A DNA stretch of 64,000 bases from assembly GCF_014217875.1 (NCBI RefSeq), contig NZ_CP059060.1, forward strand, positions 1,984,001-2,048,000, read 5' to 3'. The stretch is from Synechococcus sp. LTW-R. Its GTDB lineage: Bacteria; Cyanobacteriota; Cyanobacteriia; PCC-6307; Cyanobiaceae. A program made the position numbers and the translations under genes. Under the pieces are notes generated by a model that saw only the letters and a list, made by a program, of their open reading frames with translations, did no database searches and was not told where the DNA came from. Position 1 is the stretch's first letter. Each line of letters begins with the position of its first letter. Below, piece by piece: positions 61,036-64,000 of the stretch.

Positions 61036-61113
61036 ATGACGATGGGTTTCGGCTTCCGCTTTACCCAGGATTGTTTTGGACAGGCACCGTCCGTTGAAGT
61101 CTTCGTTCAGTAA
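61036..61113 (+). CDS. Possible 25-residue peptide
   Basis: An ATG at 61036 opens MTMGFGFRFTQDCFGQAPSV and ends at TAA 61111-61113. GGAG stands about 14 bases before the ATG. The length is too short to decide, and it may be chance. Confidence 0.15.
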   Translation: MTMGFGFRFTQDCFGQAPSVEVFVQ

Positions 61114-61256
61114 TTCAACTGAACCTCCTCCAGATGGGCCTGTAAGGCGCGCACGACTAGCTGTTGGGAGAGGTGGTATAGAAAGCGCGTATGCGTGCCT
61201 TCCTGGCTGCTAGAGACGGCGCAGAACGCACCGAATGCAATCAGGTTGAGCAGCAC
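61107..61256 (-). CDS. Possible membrane peptide or gene remnant
   Basis: The minus-strand frame is open from a stop at 61302-61304 to TGA at 61107. It contains a hydrophobic run FWLTVLLNLIAFGAFCAV followed by a soluble tail HTRFLYHLSQQLVVRALQ. No ATG exists; a GTG at 61256 would give 49 residues but cuts into the membrane segment. The amino-acid pattern looks like real coding sequence that has lost its start. Confidence 0.3.
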   Translation of the reverse strand: MLLNLIAFGAFCAVSSSQEGTHTRFLYHLSQQLVVRALQAHLEEVQLNY

Positions 61257-61342
61257 GGTGAGCCAGAAGAGTTCGACGAGGTTATGTAGGTCTTTGGAGA
61301 ACTAAATCCAATCCAATCCTTAAGTAATAAATGACTCATTCA

Positions 61343-61408
61343 GGGGGGTACTGAAAACAGCACCCCGGCACGGGGGGGTACTGCGTACTGGTACCTATGT
61401 AATACCCC
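61343..61408 (-). repeat. Paired hairpins and direct repeat at the composition boundary
   Basis: GGGGGGTACTG occurs at 61343-61353 and 61373-61383. On the minus strand GGGGTGCTG-TTTT-CAGTACCCC (61345-61366) forms nine pairs including one G-U, which would be an A-C mismatch on the plus strand. The second repeat opens another stem, GGGGTA/TACCCC (61375-61380 and 61403-61408). They follow the 117-residue minus-strand gene and may end its transcript, though no T-run is attached. Confidence 0.5.
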
Positions 61409-61422
61409 TTGAGAAAAATATT

Positions 61423-61776
61423 TTATTTTTTCTGGTATTTTACAGGGCTACCTTTACGTTCCTCCTTGTACTCATCCTGCCAAGTCCATGCCATCCATCC
61501 CATACGCCTAGCTTCTTCCATTCGGAACTTTTCCCCTGTCCTCTTCCACGACATAGGACCATAGACATAAGGGTTTTTATCGAGACCAAACTGTTTCCAC
61601 CATGACTCTTTGTATGTCCTGGATGAAGGATTGCAAGTCCGACAACTCCGTTCTAGAGCTCGTTCTACCTTTTTATTGGTAAGCGTTCCATTCACCTTGG
61701 TTACTGCTCCACAGTTAGAACAGGTGATTAGGGTAAGTGCTTTGTTATCTACATAAATTTGATTAGCGGTTTTCAT
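61423..61776 (-). CDS. Orphan zinc-ribbon-like protein
   Basis: The 117-residue protein starts MKTANQIYVDNKALTLITC. Cys19-X2-Cys22 and Cys45-X2-Cys48 form a likely zinc ribbon. The rest is basic and aromatic: SWWKQFGLDKNPYVYGPMSW, then MEEARRMGWMAWTWQDEY. I do not recognise the family. The AT-rich codons differ strongly from the chromosome genes. No clear SD precedes the ATG, which follows the structured RNA region on the same strand, so it may lie on the same transcript as the RNA polymerase. Confidence 0.7.
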   Translation of the reverse strand: MKTANQIYVDNKALTLITCSNCGAVTKVNGTLTNKKVERALERSCRTCNPSSRTYKESWWKQFGLDKNPYVYGPMSWKRTGEKFRMEEARRMGWMAWTWQDEYKEERKGSPVKYQKK

Positions 61777-61832
61777 TTTTTAGATGGGTTATTCGTTAAC
61801 CATCCGCACATGGCAGATGGCACGAACCCAAG

Positions 61833-61877
61833 ACGAGTTAACGGAATCGAACCGCTATTGAGTCACCAGACACTCGT
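61833..61877 (-). ncRNA. 45-nt tRNA-like minihelix, copy 1
   Basis: On the minus strand: ACGAGTG, linker TCTGGTGACTCAAT, T-arm AGCGG-TTCGATT-CCGTT, then AACTCGT. The outer strands pair over six positions with a G-A at the seventh; the inner stem has five pairs, one a G-U. The loop is a perfect T-loop. D and anticodon arms are absent. No CCA is encoded. Confidence 0.55.
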
Positions 61878-61940
61878 TACACATTAAGTAATGGATCACC
61901 AGACTTCACTGGTTTCCTGGAGAGTGACTTCTACAGGTAG

Positions 61941-61985
61941 TGGAACTAATGGAATCGAACCATTACATAGTCACCAGACATTCCA
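61941..61985 (-). ncRNA. 45-nt tRNA-like minihelix, copy 2
   Basis: On the minus strand: TGGAATG, linker TCTGGTGACTATGT, T-arm AATGG-TTCGATT-CCATT, then AGTTCCA. It has exactly the same segment lengths as copy 1 and the same ten-base linker start. Where stem bases differ from copy 1 pairing is kept. A perfect hairpin ATTCCTA-GTGGA-TAGGAAT (61985-62003) directly precedes it. Confidence 0.55.
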
Positions 61986-62609
61986 TTCCTATCCACTAGG
62001 AATTTTCCGTACTTTGCCGCTCCCTGAAAGAGAGGACTTTTTTTATGCATGTGTCTCCGCTAGCAAGCGAAGACTTGATGGTTAACGATCAGTCACCCAT
62101 CTGATCACCGCAGGTAACCACTCCTACGGCTAGACAACCAACTGGTAATGCTCCAGTTCTTAGATCACTTGATGGTTGTTGAATCAATACATGTATTTAA
62201 TACATACATTAACCAGCTAAAGCTTGTTATGTAATTCATCAGTATCCAAGTCGTGGATCACGATGGTAGTTAATGCATGTCGAGTCATGACAATCTACTA
62301 ATACCTGGTACTGATGTAATTTCATCATGTAGAGCCAGTGTCCTCGCCACAGTCAGTGTCGAGGCTGGGGTTAATTTCAGTCATACCGTCTTTCCGTCGA
62401 GTCAGCTAGAAAGACATAGCAGTATTCCAAGACGTTATGGAACTGCTCCCAAGGCTTAACCAAACCGAACCTTTCCTACTCCACACAAGTGGCATTCAGA
62501 TCAGCTCATTTCTTTTTATGCTAGTTCGCCTCTAGCTCGGATTACGAATGTAGTCCTTTCATATACCGGGAGGTTCTATGCCAGAGAGCAGTTATACCAA
62601 TGTAAGTCG

Positions 62610-64000
62610 CTAGTTAAACATGTATTTGGACTCGTAGACTGAATCAAGTGGTTGATCACCTTGCTTCAAGCGAGCGAGAGCCTCTGCATCTACTCCTAGA
62701 TCATCTGCAAGTCTTGCTAGTGGATCACCATCAACGATAGAAACAAAACCCTCTCGGATTCTCTGCATTGCTCTATCCATGTCTTTGGGTAGGACAAGAA
62801 CGCAGTCGTGAATGACGCTCAGTGGATGCTGCCAATCCGTGAAGGCCTCCTTCAGTAGTGCAGCGTCATAACTATGAACGACCGCAGGTATGAATGAAGA
62901 AACCTCCTTTGCCTTATTCACATCCTTGGAATTCCAGTCACCAATGACAATCTTTCCGTTGTAAGTCGTGTGCACTTCCTCCGTATGGTGGTTGTACTTC
63001 ACCAAATGGATAGTGTCATTCGTTGGTGTCTTCCAAACAAGTGATTGTGAGCCTTGTTCATGTGCAGTCTTAGCCAGTTTTCGTAGCCATTCCAACGCTT
63101 GAAATGCTGCTGGGAATACCTGTTTGGTAGCACCGTGGATAAGTTCGGCAAGTTCCCACAACACAGCTTGTGTCGGCAACTCTTCCTCACGGAGATCATT
63201 TGCTTCCACTGCTTTCAGTAGTGCGTCTTCAATACTTTCCTTGAAGCGAAACTCCTTTGCTCCATAGATTGCAGTCATCACAACTGGCTTACCAACTGAT
63301 CTGAACTTGAGGTACTTGATGAGGTACTGCTGACCTTTCTTGATAGCAAGAGCTTCCGCTTTCCTAAGAACCTCCATGTATGCATCTTCTGGTGGAGCGT
63401 CAGGAGTTGATGGAGCCAGAAGATTGGTGTTCTTCATCCCTACAGGATCTCGTCTCATCCCAGAGAGTATTTGCAATCCACTAGCAGTCGAATCAACCTG
63501 CAGTGGAACACGCCAGAACTTTTCTTTCCTGGTGGTGATTACGTCATACCATTCCAAGCACAGTTGCAAGAACGTCCAAGGCTCATCGGCTTTCTTCCAT
63601 ATCTCAACAGTATCCAGTGGCTTACTACCTACCTTCTCAATGAGTTCTTTGTTATCGATAGTCCAAAGAATCCGATCTCTCTTTGAGATCCTGGTGCCTT
63701 GGTATGCAGAACCAATCGCAGCATAGATCCAGTCCATGGCTTCCTGAGTGACATTGCAGCCATCACGGAACTTAAGTAGGGACTTTTCAAAGTCAGTAGC
63801 ACCAACAGGCGCTAACCAAGACTGTTGAGAGTAGAAGCGTCCACGCCAGTCAACCCACCACGACAAATAGAAGGTCTTGTGTTTGTACTCTTCCGCCATG
63901 AGTAATGACTTTCTGGTACGTACACATTTCCGATTTTCTTCGCCGTATGCTCTATGAAGTGCTGCAGTGATAGATCTCCATTCCTTTAGTCGTTCTGGAT
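62610..64000 (-). CDS. T7-type single-subunit RNA polymerase, C-terminal half (5' end outside window)
   Basis: The frame continues without a stop beyond the Met at 63899 to the window edge, adding WRSITAALHRAYGEEN-type sequence that matches the T7 enzyme just before its YNMDWRGR segment. About 462 residues are visible. Counted from Met 63899, SWWVDWRGR is near residue 13, Asp136 lies in VPLQVDSTASG (T7 Asp537), Lys204 and Tyr212 in KPVVMTAIYGAKEF (T7 Lys631 and Tyr639), His342 in VHSYDAALLK, and Asp365 in VIHDCVLVLP (T7 Asp812). All catalytic residues are present, so the part seen is not degraded. It would transcribe phage genes from its own promoters. Confidence 0.9.
   Translation of the reverse strand, partial: PERLKEWRSITAALHRAYGEENRKCVRTRKSLLMAEEYKHKTFYLSWWVDWRGRFYSQQSWLAPVGATDFEKSLLKFRDGCNVTQEAMDWIYAAIGSAYQGTRISKRDRILWTIDNKELIEKVGSKPLDTVEIWKKADEPWTFLQLCLEWYDVITTRKEKFWRVPLQVDSTASGLQILSGMRRDPVGMKNTNLLAPSTPDAPPEDAYMEVLRKAEALAIKKGQQYLIKYLKFRSVGKPVVMTAIYGAKEFRFKESIEDALLKAVEANDLREEELPTQAVLWELAELIHGATKQVFPAAFQALEWLRKLAKTAHEQGSQSLVWKTPTNDTIHLVKYNHHTEEVHTTYNGKIVIGDWNSKDVNKAKEVSSFIPAVVHSYDAALLKEAFTDWQHPLSVIHDCVLVLPKDMDRAMQRIREGFVSIVDGDPLARLADDLGVDAEALARLKQGDQPLDSVYESKYMFN

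Larger units (their letters stand above)
60790..61422. other. Gene-poor junction between argJ and the AT-rich segment
   Basis: About 630 bases hold no confident gene. The GC-rich character fades toward 61300. The parts that stand out are a direct repeat at 60833-60853, an 8-base inverted repeat GATTCACG/CGTGAATC (60860-60867 and 60914-60921), two small hairpins at 60905-60938, two weak short frames and paired hairpins at 61343-61408. No integrase frame or tRNA copy is visible. Confidence 0.6.
61800..62600 (-). ncRNA. Candidate large structured noncoding RNA
   Basis: The 830 bases between the RNA polymerase and zinc-ribbon genes have no convincing frame but many stems. Listed by plus coordinates: 62418-62447 (ten pairs with a bulge), 62388-62415 (seven), 62342-62364 (eight), 62312-62327 (five), 62251-62263 (five), 62191-62205 palindrome, 62140-62158 (six), 62108-62129 (seven), 62087-62106 (six), 62053-62074 (nine, loop of four) and 61985-62003 (seven). 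The stems at 62053 and 62108 each have one position that is G-U on the minus strand and A-C on the plus strand, so the RNA should be minus-strand. Early-transcript RNase III sites are a simpler alternative for some of them. Confidence 0.5.
61300..64000. mobile_element. AT-rich phage-like segment, right end outside window
   Basis: From about 61300 the base composition, codon use and gene density differ from everything to the left: long gene-free structured DNA, an orphan zinc-ribbon-like protein and a T7-type RNA polymerase. Single-subunit RNA polymerases of this type are a hallmark of T7-like podoviruses. The left border is approximate and no integrase, att duplication or structural gene is visible. 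A prophage, a remnant, or a join of two DNA sources during assembly are all possible. Confidence 0.65.

Noticed and set aside
61833-61985. Complete tRNA genes in place of the two minihelices
   Set aside because: The T-arms are perfect, but no five-pair anticodon stem, D-arm or seven-pair acceptor partner at normal distance could be found for either copy. The short form pairs in both copies.
61871-61985. Hammerhead ribozyme core suggested by CTGGTGA
   Set aside because: The conserved core needs CTGATGA and a matching GAAA strand with three stems around them; these are not present.
61891-62459. Short plus-strand frames in the structured region
   Set aside because: Frames of about 60 residues lack SD sites, have odd composition and run across stems; they look like chance frames.
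61800-62600. CRISPR array
   Set aside because: The repeated parts are few, of unequal spacing and lie in different stems; no regular repeat-spacer pattern exists.
61423-64000. T7-like promoter sequences
   Set aside because: I looked for a TAATACGACTCACTATA-like 17-mer and found nothing close; cyanophage promoters are diverse, so absence is not informative.

Overview
The window reads as one high-GC cyanobacterial chromosome segment of the Synechococcus/Cyanobium (picocyanobacterial) type, joined near its right end to an AT-rich, phage-like segment. Cyanobacterial origin is supported by a paired Flv1/Flv3 flavodiiron operon, a group 2 sigma factor with the YLQDIGR region, a cyanobacterial-type chorismate lyase, a Coq4-like protein, a DpsA-type ferritin and many short proteins of the kind typical of picocyanobacteria. 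Genes are tightly packed with many ATGA, TGATG or TAGTG start/stop overlaps, so most neighbours are probably co-transcribed.

Layout. 1-9.8 kb (minus strand): p-aminobenzoate (pabC-pabB), queuosine precursor (queC-queE), pyrG, dps, a sigma factor, aspS and gcvT. 9.9-18.7 kb: a Cys-rich small protein, a lone cyclic-nucleotide-binding-domain protein, speB-speE, a Coq4-like gene, mazG, a methyltransferase, tRNA-Val(UAC), a SulP anion transporter, an SDR enzyme and a second methyltransferase. 19-31 kb: a 2OG-Fe(II) oxygenase pair, valS, a DedA/TVP38 membrane protein, ligA, a SprT-like protease, chorismate lyase and mnmG. 31-41 kb: dnaB, rplI, two acyl desaturases flanking an HTH regulator, a PLP lyase-like protein and gcvH-gcvP. 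41-60.8 kb: flv3-flv1, hsp20, a MEKHLA/SWIM/SNF2 cluster, alaS, speA, ndk, thiO, gatB, coaE and argJ.

Some dispersed genes belong to one pathway. speA (arginine decarboxylase), speB and speE form an arginine-agmatine-putrescine-spermidine route. gcvT and gcvHP are 28 kb apart but belong to one glycine cleavage system. Chorismate lyase and the Coq4-like protein are both plausible plastoquinone-pathway enzymes.

The unusual part is 60.8-64.0 kb. After argJ come a gene-poor stretch with direct repeats and hairpins, then a clear shift to AT-rich sequence. This part holds a zinc-ribbon-like orphan protein and the C-terminal half of a T7-type single-subunit RNA polymerase whose frame runs off the window edge. 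Between them lies about 830 bases with no convincing gene but a dense series of hairpins, best read as minus-strand RNA. At its 3' end sit two 45-nt elements that fold as an acceptor stem plus a tRNA T-arm, joined by a 14-nt linker, with compensatory changes between the copies. I see no integrase or structural phage gene in the window, so whether this is a prophage, a remnant or an assembly join cannot be decided here.
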